The notes: a model not told the origin generated them from the sequence alone. Counted from the first letter of the stretch, positions 17,415-25,485 are shown. The stretch: DNA of 64,000 bases from Lentisalinibacter salinarum (GCF_040706555.1 NZ_JAPDRH010000002.1:744001-808000); one strand, 5' to 3'. A program made the numbers and translations.

Positions 17415-17942
17415 ATGAGCAGCGAGGACGAACTCATCGCCGCGGCGAAGGCAGGCTCCCACAGCGCCTTCGCCGCGCTCGTCGAGCGCTACCAGGACGG
17501 CCTCTACCGCTTCCTGTGCGTGCGCTGCGCCCGCATCTGCGACGCGGAAGACGCGCTGCAGGACACCTTCGTCGGCGCCTGGCGCTATCTCGACAGCTAC
17601 GATCCGCGCTGGCGCTTCAGCACCTGGCTGTACCGCATCGCCCTGCGGCATGCGGCGGGCCGGCCGGCGGCGTGGGAATCGCTGATCGGCGAACCGGCCG
17701 ATCCGGCCGCCGATCCGCTGGCCGACTGCATCGCGGACGACGGGCGGCGCAACATCTGGCTGACTGCCCGGCAACGGCTCACGCCGGACGGCTACACCGC
17801 ACTGTGGCTCCATTACGGCGAGGATATGGCGGTCCGCGACGTGGCACGCGCGATGGGACGGAGCGTATCGTGGGTCAAGGTGAACCTCTTCCGGGCCCGG
17901 CGGCGGCTGGCCCGGGAACTCGAGACGGAGGACGGGGAATGA
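17415..17942 (+). CDS. ECF-type RNA polymerase sigma factor
   Basis: 175 aa. Region 2 is seen in AFAALVERYQDGLYRFLCVRCARICDAEDALQDTFVGAWRYLDSYD, and region 4 in DGYTALWLHYGEDMAVRDVARAMGRSVSWVKVNLFRARRRL, the latter being the HTH that reads the -35 element. Length and layout are those of an extracytoplasmic-function sigma factor. Its stop overlaps the following start (ATGA), the classic coupling of a sigma with its anti-sigma. Region 2.4 selectivity and the target promoters cannot be read from the sequence. Confidence 0.88.
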   Translation: MSSEDELIAAAKAGSHSAFAALVERYQDGLYRFLCVRCARICDAEDALQDTFVGAWRYLDSYDPRWRFSTWLYRIALRHAAGRPAAWESLIGEPADPAADPLADCIADDGRRNIWLTARQRLTPDGYTALWLHYGEDMAVRDVARAMGRSVSWVKVNLFRARRRLARELETEDGE

Positions 17943-18358
17943 CGGAACTGGAAGAGCGTCTGCGCCGCGATGCGGCGAGGATCCGCGCGGAAACCACCCC
18001 GGAGCTGAGAGCACGCGTGCAGGCATCGCTGCAGGCCGCGGAGCCCGCTGCCCCGCGCCGGCGGCGCCCGGCGCTGGTGCCCCCGCCGCGGCTGCTCGGC
18101 GGCGCCGCGCTGGCGGCCGCCGTCGCGGTGGCGGGAATCCTGGCGCTTCGTCCCGAGGCGCCCGCACCGGAATCCTGGCCCGCGACGCCCACGGCACAGA
18201 CGCAGACCTCGCTGCCCGCGAAACTGCCGGCCACGCTGCAGGCGGACTTCGTACTGCTGGAGCTGGAGCAGCGCGCCACGCAGCCGCTGACGGAGGAACA
18301 AAAGCGCCTCGAGGCCGATCTGCGCCGGCTCGAGGAAGAGCTGCGGCGGGCCTTCTGA
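17939..18358 (+). CDS. Small single-pass membrane protein, probable anti-sigma factor
   Basis: 139 aa. A charged cytoplasmic N terminus (MTELEERLRRDAARIRAETTPELRARVQASL) precedes one membrane segment (LLGGAALAAAVAVAGILAL, about residues 57-75). A periplasmic tail follows, ending in a predicted coiled coil (QLTEEQKRLEADLRRLEEELRRAF-like). No zinc-binding HxxxCxxC is present, so it is not a ZAS-type anti-sigma. Position, topology and the four-base overlap with the sigma gene support the call; the sequence alone does not prove sigma binding. Confidence 0.68.
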   Translation: MTELEERLRRDAARIRAETTPELRARVQASLQAAEPAAPRRRRPALVPPPRLLGGAALAAAVAVAGILALRPEAPAPESWPATPTAQTQTSLPAKLPATLQADFVLLELEQRATQPLTEEQKRLEADLRRLEEELRRAF

Positions 18359-18389
18359 GGACGGGCTTTCCGGGGACGGGCTTTCCGGG
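18359..18389. repeat. Direct tandem repeat of 15 bp
   Basis: GGACGGGCTTTCCGG occurs twice head to tail directly after the anti-sigma stop codon, ending with one extra G. It probably arose by slippage. Confidence 0.75.
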
Positions 18390-18426
18390 AAGGGGGGCGG
18401 CGCGATGACGCCCGCCGCAAAAAAGT

Positions 18427-18463
18427 GAGGGGATGACGCCGTCGCGTCATCCCCTCGTTTTTT
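18427..18463 (+). terminator. Bidirectional-looking terminator after the sigma/anti-sigma unit
   Basis: A 13-bp perfect stem (GAGGGGATGACGC with its complement, loop CGTC) is followed by G and six T residues. Six A residues stand just before the stem, so it can also stop transcription coming from the right. Confidence 0.93.
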
Positions 18464-18539
18464 GAGCCAGCGCGGCGTCCGATTCGATCGATCCGGCAGC
18501 TTTCGCCACCCCCTCGGACCTGCCTGACTCCGGCCTGTG

Positions 18540-18870
18540 GCTCGTCCGCTCGGCTTGCGCCTTGCGGAACCTCGTCTCAGGCTCCTCACGAGGACTCTTT
18601 CGTCCCCGATGTTTATTTAAAGACGCCTGGCTACGTCCCCCGCGAACTGCATGCCGGTCATGCGAGTCACGAGTACAGGCAGTTTCCGCTCTCCAATGGT
18701 CGCCAGATGCTCTCGCTCCAGCTTCCTCAACGCGCGGCCTCTCGGCGTTGCGACTTGGTCAGCTTCCGCTGCCCTTGACCACTTTGGCGGGTGGCCCTGC
18801 CCCTGCCAATCGGGGCCCGGTTTCAGGATCGCGCTCCTTTACCGTGGAGTCCACGTTACGCCTGCCGATT
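18540..18870 (-). ncRNA. Candidate structured RNA or mobile-element remnant in a gene-free region
   Basis: Within 18464-19004 I see no convincing gene. Read on the minus strand, 18870 to 18540 contains a chain of short hairpins, several with GNRA loops. Examples are CAGC-GGAA-GCTG (18760-18771), GCC-GAGA-GGC inside a CAACG/CGTTG stem (18728-18750), GGC-GCAA-GCC (18552-18561) and GC-GAGA-GC (18709-18716). Plain stems are GCATG/CATGC (18649-18663), GGAC/GTCC (18592-18605) and GTGG/CCAC (18844-18854). Base composition is less GC-rich than the genes around it. This is what large catalytic or guide RNAs (group II intron, omega-RNA/HEARO class) look like, but I cannot match it to a known family. 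Confidence 0.4.
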
Positions 18871-18913
18871 CGCCCTGTCAGCAGAATATCCTGTGCCTCT
18901 CATGTGTTTATTC

Positions 18914-18999
18914 TGTGGATAAGCGGTGGAAATTAAGAGATCGATATTTATCAGAATGTTGGGAGAAAAAATCGACATCCCGGCGAACTGTTTTCCACA
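18914..18999. other. AT-rich patch bounded by two DnaA-box matches
   Basis: TTATCCACA, a perfect consensus DnaA box, lies on the minus strand at 18914-18922. TTTTCCACA, a relaxed match, lies on the plus strand at 18991-18999. The 68 bp between are unusually AT-rich for this genome (AAATTAAGAGATCGATATTT). No dnaA, dnaN, parA or rep gene is near, so a chromosomal or plasmid origin is unlikely. It may be a titration or regulatory site, or a chance pair. Confidence 0.3.
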
Positions 19000-19004
19000 G
19001 GTTG

Positions 19005-19619
19005 CTAATAGAGCGGGAGATCCCCGCCGGCCTCCTTCGCCGTGAACAGCCAGGACAGCATCCAGTGGGTGGGCAGATAGACGCAGACCGGGAAGAACAG
19101 CATCACGAAGCCGAGATAAAGCCGGCCGTCGATCCGCCGCTGGGGACGCTCGCCCGGCCCGAACACCCAGTTGATGTTCTTCGCGGGGTCGGTCACCAGC
19201 CAGGTAGCCGGCAGCACCGCCCAGGCCAGCAGCGTCTGCAGCAACAGGGCGCGGCTGTCGTAGCCGAGCCGCCAGACGCCCCAGATCAGCAGCGGCGGCA
19301 GGATCAGGTGGAATAATGACAGCCCGCGCAGCCAGCGGGGCAGGGCCGGGTCGAACATGTAGCCGGCGAGGCCGGTGACGGGCCGCCGGAACAGGAGTCC
19401 GCCGAGGTAGCTGATCGTCCACACGGCCTCGGGCAGCAGCACCCCCACCGCCATCATGCTGAACAACAGCGCGCTTTCGAGCCACAGCGCCGGTACCAGC
19501 AGGATCAGCGCGATGTCGGAGAACCAGAGGAAATTCTTCGGGCCGTGGCGGAGCCAGTAGATCGGGAGGATGAGCGCGACGACGGCCGTGTAGGCGGCCT
19601 TCAGCCAGAGCGGGATCAT
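19005..19619 (-). CDS. Multi-pass membrane protein of unknown function
   Basis: 204 aa with about six hydrophobic helices (LKAAYTAVVALILPIYWL, IALILLVPALWLESALLFS, MMAVGVLLPEAVWTISYL, LSLFHLILPPLLIWGVW, LLQTLLAWAVLPATWLV, YLGFVMLFFPVCVYLP). Conserved-looking polar loops are LRHGPKNFLWFSD and VTDPAKNINWVFGPG. The ATG overlaps the stop of the threonine-aldolase gene by four bases, so translation is probably coupled. I do not assign a family or function. Confidence 0.7.
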   Translation of the reverse strand: MIPLWLKAAYTAVVALILPIYWLRHGPKNFLWFSDIALILLVPALWLESALLFSMMAVGVLLPEAVWTISYLGGLLFRRPVTGLAGYMFDPALPRWLRGLSLFHLILPPLLIWGVWRLGYDSRALLLQTLLAWAVLPATWLVTDPAKNINWVFGPGERPQRRIDGRLYLGFVMLFFPVCVYLPTHWMLSWLFTAKEAGGDLPLY

Positions 19620-20680
19620 GCCTGCGCGGCGGCGGCTCCTGTGCCCGTGAGTTCGCGGGCCGCGGCGACGCAGCCTTCCACCGCCCCGTCCGGCGTCGCG
19701 AACGAGGTGACCAGCCGATAGACGCCGGGACCGCTGTGGGGCCACGGGTGGAACTCGAAGCCGCGGGAGCGCAGACCCTCCGCCAGCGCATCCGGCAGGC
19801 GCACGAAGATCTCGTTGGACTGGATCGGGTGCAACAGCCCGGTGCCCGGGCAGGCGGCCAGCCCGTCGGCGAGCGTTCGGGCACGGCGGTTGGCGGCGGC
19901 GGCCAGGCGCAGCCAGAGATCGTCGGCGAGATAGGCCTCGAGCTGTGCAGAGACGTAGCGCATCTTGCTCAGCAGGTGACCGGCCTGCTTGCGGCGCCGC
20001 GGTAACTCCACCGTGTCCGCCGGATCGAACACGACCAGCGCCTCGGCCAGCATCGCGCCGTTCTTGGTCGCGCCGAACGAGACCAGGTCGACACCGGCGC
20101 GCCAGGTGATGTCGGCAGGCGAGCAATCGAGGGTGGCCAGCGCGTTCGCGAGCCGCGCGCCGTCCATGTGCACGCGCAGCCCGTCCCGGTGCGCGACCGC
20201 GGCGAGTGCGGCCACCTCGTCGGGCGTGTAGACGGTGCCCAGCTCCGTCGCCTGGGTCAGGCTCAGTAGCCGCGGGCGGCTCGCATGTTCGCCCATCGCG
20301 AGAGATGCGGCCACGGTCTCCGCCACGGCCGCCGGCACGAGCTTGCCGTCAGGGCCGTCCAGGGCCAGCAGCTTGGCGCCGCCGCTGAAGAACTCGGGCG
20401 CGCCGCACTCGTCCGTGTTGAGGTGCGCATCCCGGTGACAGACCACCGCGCCGACGGAGCCGCAGGTCTGGGCGACGGCAAGCGAGTTGGCGGCCGTGCC
20501 GGACGCCAGCGGATAGATCTCCACGTCCCGCTCGAACAGCTCGCGGAAGCGCTGGCGCAGGCGCCCGGTGGCGGCGTCCGCGCCGTAGGCGTGAGCGGGA
20601 CCGTCGTTCACTTCGGCCAGGGCCGCCATGATCTCGGGTGCCACGGGATACTCGTTGTCGCTGCGGAAATTGCCCGGCAT
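19616..20680 (-). CDS. Low-specificity L-threonine aldolase family enzyme
   Basis: 354 aa. This fold-type I PLP enzyme cleaves L-threonine or allo-threonine to glycine and acetaldehyde. Family marks are the N-terminal NFRSDNEYPVAPEIMAALAEVNDG, the substrate/PLP region ASGTAANSLAVAQ, the aspartate in VHMDGARLANAL and the Schiff-base lysine in SFGATKNGAMLAEA. The length matches the family. It is the first gene of a coupled pair with a membrane protein; what that protein adds is not known. Confidence 0.88.
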   Translation of the reverse strand: MPGNFRSDNEYPVAPEIMAALAEVNDGPAHAYGADAATGRLRQRFRELFERDVEIYPLASGTAANSLAVAQTCGSVGAVVCHRDAHLNTDECGAPEFFSGGAKLLALDGPDGKLVPAAVAETVAASLAMGEHASRPRLLSLTQATELGTVYTPDEVAALAAVAHRDGLRVHMDGARLANALATLDCSPADITWRAGVDLVSFGATKNGAMLAEALVVFDPADTVELPRRRKQAGHLLSKMRYVSAQLEAYLADDLWLRLAAAANRRARTLADGLAACPGTGLLHPIQSNEIFVRLPDALAEGLRSRGFEFHPWPHSGPGVYRLVTSFATPDGAVEGCVAAARELTGTGAAAAQA

Positions 20681-20769
20681 GGCCTGCTCCTTCGTTTCGA
20701 CCGACGGGGGCGCGGGCCGCGCCCCGGAGCGACAATGCTACAGCCGCGGGAGGGAATGTTCGACGCCGC

Positions 20770-23019
20770 TCAGGCGTCTCCGGCAGGCCCGGACGGCGCG
20801 AGCAGACCGTCGGTGAGCTGGCGGCCGACGGGCAGCCGGCGAACGCGCCTGCCCGTGGCCGCGAAGATCGCGTTCGTGAGGGCCGGCGCCAGCGGCGGGA
20901 CCGGCGGCTCGCCGACGCCGGCCGGCTCCGCTGCGCCCGGCACGATGTGCACGTCGATCTGCCGGGGCGCTTGCGCCATCGTCAGCAGCCGGTACTGGTG
21001 AAAGTTGCGCTCACGGTGACGGCCGCCGTCGATCGTCACCTCGCCGTGAAGAGCCGTCGCGAGCGCATCACAGGCGCCGCCCTCCATCTGGGCGCGTATG
21101 CCGTTGGGATTGACGGCCAGCCCGCAGTCGATGGCGCCGACCAGCCGCGGTACGCGCAGCGTGCCGTCGCGTTCCACCCGCACGTGGGCCACCCACGCCA
21201 CATAGCTGCCGAACGTGAAATGGCCGGCGATGCCCAGCCCGTCGCCCGGCGGCAGCTGCCGCCCCCATCCGGCGTGCCCGGCGGCGACCCGCAGCACGTC
21301 AGCGAGCCGGCCCGGATTCCAGGTGGGGCCGCCGTGTCCGCCGTAGTCCATCTCCCGCGACTCGCCGAGCAGCCGGAGCCGGAACTCGAGCGGGTCCACG
21401 CCGGCCTCCGCCGCGAGTTCGTCCATGAAACTCTGCACGGCGAAGGCGTTCGCGGTGTGAGCCGGCGCGCGCCAGGAGCCTCGCCAGGCGCCGGAGGCCA
21501 TGTCGAAGTACTCGTAACGCAGGTTGTCGACGAGGCCCGCGGGCGGATCGTCCGGGTAGATCTCCGACTGCCAGTGCACGGCATCCTCGCGGCGGTAATA
21601 TTTGGACGGGCTGGCCACCCGGTGGCGCCAGGCCGCCAGCCGGCCGCCCGCGTCGAGTCCCGCCGTCAGCTCGTGCCAGCCGCCGGGTCGCAGGAAGTCG
21701 TGCGCCATGTCGTCTTCGCGGGTCCAGGTGACCTTCACGGGCAGCCCGGCGGCTTTCGAGACCAGCACGGCCTCCGCGACATGATCCGAGGTGAGCCGTC
21801 GGCCGAAGCCACCGCCGAGCCGGGTCAGGCGGATGTCTATCGAGAGCCGGTCCAGGCCGGTGAGCGCCGCCACCAGCCGCGACGCGCCGGCCGGGCTCTG
21901 CATGGGTCCGATGACGGTACAGCCGTCCTCGCGGACGTGGGCATGGCAGTTCTGGGGCTCCATGGTCGCGTGGTGCACGTAGGGCAGCCGGTAGCGCCGC
22001 GACAACCGCGTCGGCGCCTCGGCCAGGGCGGCGTCGAAATTGCCGTCGTCGCGCACCGCCTCGCCGCCTCCCCCGTCGAGCGCCGCCCGGCAGGCGGCGT
22101 CGAAGGTGTCCGTGGTCTCGCCGGTATGAGGACCCCGGTCCCACGCGATCTCCAGCGCTTCTCTTCCCTTCATGGCGGCCCAGGTGGAGCGCGCCACCAC
22201 GGCCACGCCCGGCGCCAGCGTGCTATAGGGCGCCCCCGGCTCCGGGCCGGGCACCGCGACCACGTCGATGACGCCGTCCACCTTGCGGGCATCGCGGTCG
22301 TCGCAGGAGACGAGCCGGCCGTCGAACCAGGGACAGCGCGCGATCACCGCGTGGGCCATGCCGGGCTCGCGCACATCGATGCCGTACACGGCGCTGCCGT
22401 CCACCACCTCGTCCACGCCCTTCGCCGCCACGTCCCTGCCGAGCAGGCGGAACTCTGCCGGGGATTTCAGCGCGGGTGCCGACGTTTCGGGCTCGAGATT
22501 CGCCGCCGTCCGTGCGAGTTCGCCGTAGCCGATCCGGCGGCCGGTGGCCGGGTCGACGACGTACGCGGGTTCGGTCGTGAGCCGCTCCGGGGCGACACCC
22601 CATTCGCGCGCCGCCGCGCGCAGCAGCAGCCGGCGTGCTCGCGCGCCGAACTCCCGCAGCGGCCGGTACAGCATCACGACGCTATTGCTGCCGCCGGCCC
22701 CCTGGGGCACGTAGCGCCACGCCGGCTTGCCGTCCTCGTCCCGGGTCAGCATCATCGGCAGCTGCCTGGTCACGACGCGCGACCAGTCCGCATCGAGCTC
22801 CTCTGCCACCAGCAGGCTCATGGTGGTGTACATCCCCTGACCCATGTCGGGCTGGGAGACCCCGATCACGGTGCGCCCGTCGGCCTCGATGCGGACGAAC
22901 GCGTTCAGGTCGCGGCCCGCGGCGGACACGCGGCCCGGCACGATGCCCAGAAACAGCCCGCCGGTCGCCGTCAGGCTCGCCTGCAGGAACTGGCGGCGGG
23001 AGAGCGCCGGCGCCGCCAT
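20770..23019 (-). CDS. Molybdopterin-binding subunit of a xanthine-dehydrogenase-family hydroxylase (IorB-like)
   Basis: 749 aa. A twin-arginine signal (SRRQFLQASLTATGGLFLG) places the enzyme in the periplasm. The pattern VGVSQPDMGQGMYTTMSLLVAEELDADW, GGGFGRRLTSDHVAEAVLVSK and TANAFAVQSFMDELA matches the isoquinoline-1-oxidoreductase beta-subunit branch. Such enzymes hydroxylate aldehydes or N-heterocycles at a molybdenum centre. It directly follows its 2Fe-2S partner with one base between stop and start. No cytochrome or FAD subunit is adjacent; electrons may pass to a separate periplasmic cytochrome. Confidence 0.87.
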   Translation of the reverse strand: MAAPALSRRQFLQASLTATGGLFLGIVPGRVSAAGRDLNAFVRIEADGRTVIGVSQPDMGQGMYTTMSLLVAEELDADWSRVVTRQLPMMLTRDEDGKPAWRYVPQGAGGSNSVVMLYRPLREFGARARRLLLRAAAREWGVAPERLTTEPAYVVDPATGRRIGYGELARTAANLEPETSAPALKSPAEFRLLGRDVAAKGVDEVVDGSAVYGIDVREPGMAHAVIARCPWFDGRLVSCDDRDARKVDGVIDVVAVPGPEPGAPYSTLAPGVAVVARSTWAAMKGREALEIAWDRGPHTGETTDTFDAACRAALDGGGGEAVRDDGNFDAALAEAPTRLSRRYRLPYVHHATMEPQNCHAHVREDGCTVIGPMQSPAGASRLVAALTGLDRLSIDIRLTRLGGGFGRRLTSDHVAEAVLVSKAAGLPVKVTWTREDDMAHDFLRPGGWHELTAGLDAGGRLAAWRHRVASPSKYYRREDAVHWQSEIYPDDPPAGLVDNLRYEYFDMASGAWRGSWRAPAHTANAFAVQSFMDELAAEAGVDPLEFRLRLLGESREMDYGGHGGPTWNPGRLADVLRVAAGHAGWGRQLPPGDGLGIAGHFTFGSYVAWVAHVRVERDGTLRVPRLVGAIDCGLAVNPNGIRAQMEGGACDALATALHGEVTIDGGRHRERNFHQYRLLTMAQAPRQIDVHIVPGAAEPAGVGEPPVPPLAPALTNAIFAATGRRVRRLPVGRQLTDGLLAPSGPAGDA

Positions 23020-23020
23020 C

Positions 23021-23479
23021 TCAGGCCTCTTCCCTCAGGTAGCGCGCCGCCCGGTGGATGGCGCGGCGTATGCGAACGTGGGTGCCGCAGCGGCAGAGGT
23101 TGGAGTGCAGGCGGTCGATGTCTACGTCGTCCGGCGCCGGCACGCGCCGGAGCAGGTCCACCACCGCCATGATCTGGCCGGCCTGGCAGTAGCCGCACTG
23201 GGGCACGTCCTCGTCGGCCCAGGCCCGCTGCACGGCGTGGGCGGCATCCGGGGAGAGCCCCTCGATGGTGGTCACCCGCGCGCCGTCGAGCTCGCGCATC
23301 GGTAATCGGCAGGCGTTGCGGGCGCGGCCGTCCACATGCACGGTGCAGGCGCCGCAGACACCGATCCCGCAGCCGAACTTGCTGCCGGTCAGACCGAGCT
23401 CGTCGCGCAGCACCCAGAGCAGGGGCTGGTCCGGGTCGCCGTCCCAGGCATGCGTCCTCTCGTTGATCGTCAGCTTCAT
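23021..23479 (-). CDS. 2Fe-2S subunit of the same molybdenum hydroxylase (IorA-like)
   Basis: 152 aa from MKLTINERTH, with GGGGGAA upstream. Two 2Fe-2S sites are visible: the plant-ferredoxin type in SKFGCGIGVCGACTVHVDG plus the Cys in ARNAC, and the C-terminal helical site in VPQCGYCQAGQIM with NLCRCGTH. It passes electrons from the molybdenum subunit. It has no signal of its own and would be carried through the Tat pathway by the partner subunit. Confidence 0.9.
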   Translation of the reverse strand: MKLTINERTHAWDGDPDQPLLWVLRDELGLTGSKFGCGIGVCGACTVHVDGRARNACRLPMRELDGARVTTIEGLSPDAAHAVQRAWADEDVPQCGYCQAGQIMAVVDLLRRVPAPDDVDIDRLHSNLCRCGTHVRIRRAIHRAARYLREEA

Positions 23480-23583
23480 CGCTGTTCCCCCGCTGGCCAT
23501 GGGGCCAGTGTGCCGTCGGCCGGAGCCGCTGCGGGGTCATCTGCGATGAGTCGTGCACGAGCCGCGACGACCCGTGCCGGCGT

Positions 23584-24174
23584 TCAGGTCTCGTCCCGGT
23601 CCATCCACTTGGCCGTGTAGCGCGGCGTGTAGCCGGCCATGAGATCCAGCAGCGCGGCCGCGTCCCCGGCCGCGAGAATCATGTCCCGGTGCTCTCCGCG
23701 CACGAAACCCTCGCTGACGGTCTGGTCGAGGAACGTGAGCAGGTCGTCGTAGTAGCCGCCGGCGTTCAGCATGCCGCAGGGCCTGGCGTGGATGCCGAGC
23801 TGCGCCCAGGTGAGTATCTCGAACAGCTCTTCCAGCGTGCCGAGACCGCCGGGCAGCGCCACCACGCCGTCCGAGAGTTCCGACATCAGTGCCTTGCGCT
23901 GATGCATGGTCTGCACCACGCGAAGGTCGGTGAGTCCCTGGTGGCCCACTTCCTTGCGGAGCAGCGCCTCGGGGATCACGCCGATGACCTCGCCGCCGGC
24001 CGCCAGCGCCGCATCGGCGAGCACGCCCATCAGTCCGACCCGGCCGCCGCCGTACACCACCCGCCAGCCGCGTTCCGCGATGGCCCGGCCGAGTTTTTCG
24101 GCAGCGCTCGCGTAAGCCGGACGGGTGCCGCTGCTGGATCCCGCGAATACGCAGATCGATTCCATACGCGCCAT
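23584..24174 (-). CDS. LOG family protein (TIGR00730; nucleotide 5'-monophosphate phosphoribohydrolase)
   Basis: 196 aa. The Rossmann-like lysine-decarboxylase/LOG fold shows VYGGGRVGLMGVLADAAL and the diagnostic PGGLGTLEELFEILTW, the active-site PGGxGTxxE. Family members cleave the N-glycosidic bond of cytokinin or purine nucleotide monophosphates; the old label lysine decarboxylase is wrong. The start was taken at MARMESICVF, with GGGAG upstream; a start 9 bases further in is possible. It stands between the molybdenum-enzyme genes and a divergent small lipoprotein. Confidence 0.88.
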   Translation of the reverse strand: MARMESICVFAGSSSGTRPAYASAAEKLGRAIAERGWRVVYGGGRVGLMGVLADAALAAGGEVIGVIPEALLRKEVGHQGLTDLRVVQTMHQRKALMSELSDGVVALPGGLGTLEELFEILTWAQLGIHARPCGMLNAGGYYDDLLTFLDQTVSEGFVRGEHRDMILAAGDAAALLDLMAGYTPRYTAKWMDRDET

Positions 24175-24368
24175 CAGTTGCTGCTCCCGGTGCATGCGGT
24201 CCTGCCCGCGATCGGCCTGCGGCCGTGCAGGCAATAGTCCAGTCCGTTGCCGGCCGAACTGTGTCAGATTCGACCGGTCGTGCAAAGCCGGACCCTTGAA
24301 TCGGCCGCCGGGCACACGCATCTCTACCGCAACGACGCGGCACTCATTCGCCGCGGCAAGGAGGATCG

Positions 24369-24737
24369 ATGAACAGGACAGCCAGGATGATGCTGCCGGT
24401 GGCAGCCGTCGCTCTGCTGGCCGGCTGCGCCACGCAGACCTCGCCCAACGAGCCGCCTGCCGGCCCGAGCGCGGTACTGCACTTTGCCGATCTGGGCGGT
24501 ATCCGTGACTGGCGCTCGGTCGACAACGGCAGGGCGGTGTTGATCGAGGGACGCCGCGGTCAGTGGTACCGCGCGACTTTCTTCAGCCCGTGCACCAGCC
24601 TGCCGTTCGCGAACACCATCGCCTTCGCGACGGACGCCACCGGTGATCTGGACAAATTCAGCTCGATTCTTACGCGGGACGAGCGCTGTTATTTCCGTAC
24701 GTTCGAGCGGGTTCCTGATCCCGACGCGGAGGAGTGA
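24369..24737 (+). CDS. Small lipoprotein, DUF6491-like
   Basis: 122 aa with a near-perfect AAGGAGG ribosome site. The signal peptide ends ALLAGC, so it is lipid-anchored. The mature part (IRDWRSVDNGRAVLIEGRRGQWYRATFFSPC) fits the DUF6491 pattern, with the two cysteines in FFSPC and ERCYFRT probably forming a disulfide. Function unknown. Followed at once by a REP palindrome pair. Confidence 0.75.
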   Translation: MNRTARMMLPVAAVALLAGCATQTSPNEPPAGPSAVLHFADLGGIRDWRSVDNGRAVLIEGRRGQWYRATFFSPCTSLPFANTIAFATDATGDLDKFSSILTRDERCYFRTFERVPDPDAEE

Positions 24738-24755
24738 GCGGATCCGGGAACGAAT

Positions 24756-24812
24756 GTAGGAGGGCCTTCAGGCCCGATCAAGATAACGAATCGGGCCTGA
24801 AGGCCCTCCTAC
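24756..24812. repeat. REP palindrome pair (GTAG class), inverted
   Basis: A 23-base unit beginning GTAGGAGGGCC lies at 24756-24778 and its exact reverse complement at 24790-24812, with an 11-base loop. Each unit is itself a hairpin (GGGCC-TTCA-GGCCC). The same 23 bases recur at 55202-55224 and, inverted, at 55475-55497. The GTAG end and internal palindrome are those of REP elements moved by RAYT transposases. The pair can fold into a 23-bp stem and may also terminate transcription between the two convergent genes. Confidence 0.92.
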
Positions 24813-24821
24813 GAGGCGCTC

Positions 24822-25391
24822 CTACAATTCGATGTTGATGCTCGCCGGGTCCGCGATCAGGTCGCGGCCGTAGGTGTGGACGGTGATCGCGACGTCGTCG
24901 CTCGCGTTGTGAACCCGGTGGGGATAATCGATGCCCGGCTGTACGCAGGTCACGTCGCCCGGCGCGCAGACCGCCTCGCAGGCGAGTTCGACGGCGCCGT
25001 CGCACGCCAGGCGATAGTTGGCGACGCTCGGCGCGCCACTGTACACGCCCACGGCACCCCACGCCGTGTGCCCGTGAACGGGAGTGCCCTGGCCCGGCCG
25101 CCACACGACGGACAGCACCGTGAAGCGCCCTTGCGGATCGGCGTAGAGCACGTGGCGGCGATAGGTCTCCGCACCCGCTGCCCGGCATTCGGCCGGCAAC
25201 CAGTCGTCGGCGGCCATCAGGCGCCGCACCTCGCGGCCGACGCGGCTCGCCAGCCGGTCTTCACTGCACGCTTCGCACAGTGCGCTTACACGGCGGACGT
25301 ATTCGTCGAAATCGATGGCTTGCGCAACCGTGGGAGCCTCGCGTCCGCCGCCGGGCCGCCACTCATGCATCTTGTCTGCTGAAACCGCCAT
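24822..25391 (-). CDS. Cysteine-dioxygenase-like cupin enzyme
   Basis: 189 aa from MAVSADKMHEW, with GGGAGAG upstream. The fold resembles the type I cysteine dioxygenase family: the metal-binding HxH is in GTPVHGHTAWGAVGVY, and a further His follows in GIDYPHRVHNASDDVAITVHTYG. Family members oxidise cysteine or a thiol carboxylate to the sulfinate with non-haem iron; the exact thiol substrate is uncertain. The stop codon TAG comes from a partial REP sequence (GTAGGAGCGCC). It is divergent from an Lrp-type regulator, an arrangement common where an amino-acid-degrading enzyme is controlled by its neighbour. Confidence 0.75.
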   Translation of the reverse strand: MAVSADKMHEWRPGGGREAPTVAQAIDFDEYVRRVSALCEACSEDRLASRVGREVRRLMAADDWLPAECRAAGAETYRRHVLYADPQGRFTVLSVVWRPGQGTPVHGHTAWGAVGVYSGAPSVANYRLACDGAVELACEAVCAPGDVTCVQPGIDYPHRVHNASDDVAITVHTYGRDLIADPASINIEL

Positions 25392-25485
25392 GGGCTCTCT
25401 CCCTGCTTCGCGCATTCACGTACACGAAACGGTAGCAGCAGGACGGGAGCCTCTTGGTGCAAAATTGGCCATAAATGTGAAACGT

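Noticed and set aside
18914..18999. Chromosomal or plasmid replication origin
   Set aside because: Only two DnaA boxes and no dnaA, dnaN, mnmG, rep or parAB gene nearby; kept only as a low-confidence site.
18562..19316. Two overlapping forward frames (from 18562 and 18651) as protein genes
   Set aside because: No ribosome site, no recognisable domain, both frames open by chance in a hairpin-rich region, and the second runs into a gene on the other strand.
24756..24812. CRISPR repeat or ordinary terminator
   Set aside because: Units are inverted, not spaced direct repeats; no T tract follows; exact copies recur 30 kb away, which fits REP elements.
24822..25391. This cupin as ectoine synthase
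   Set aside because: Its motifs (VHGHTAWG, PHRVHNASD) and length fit the cysteine dioxygenase family, not EctC.
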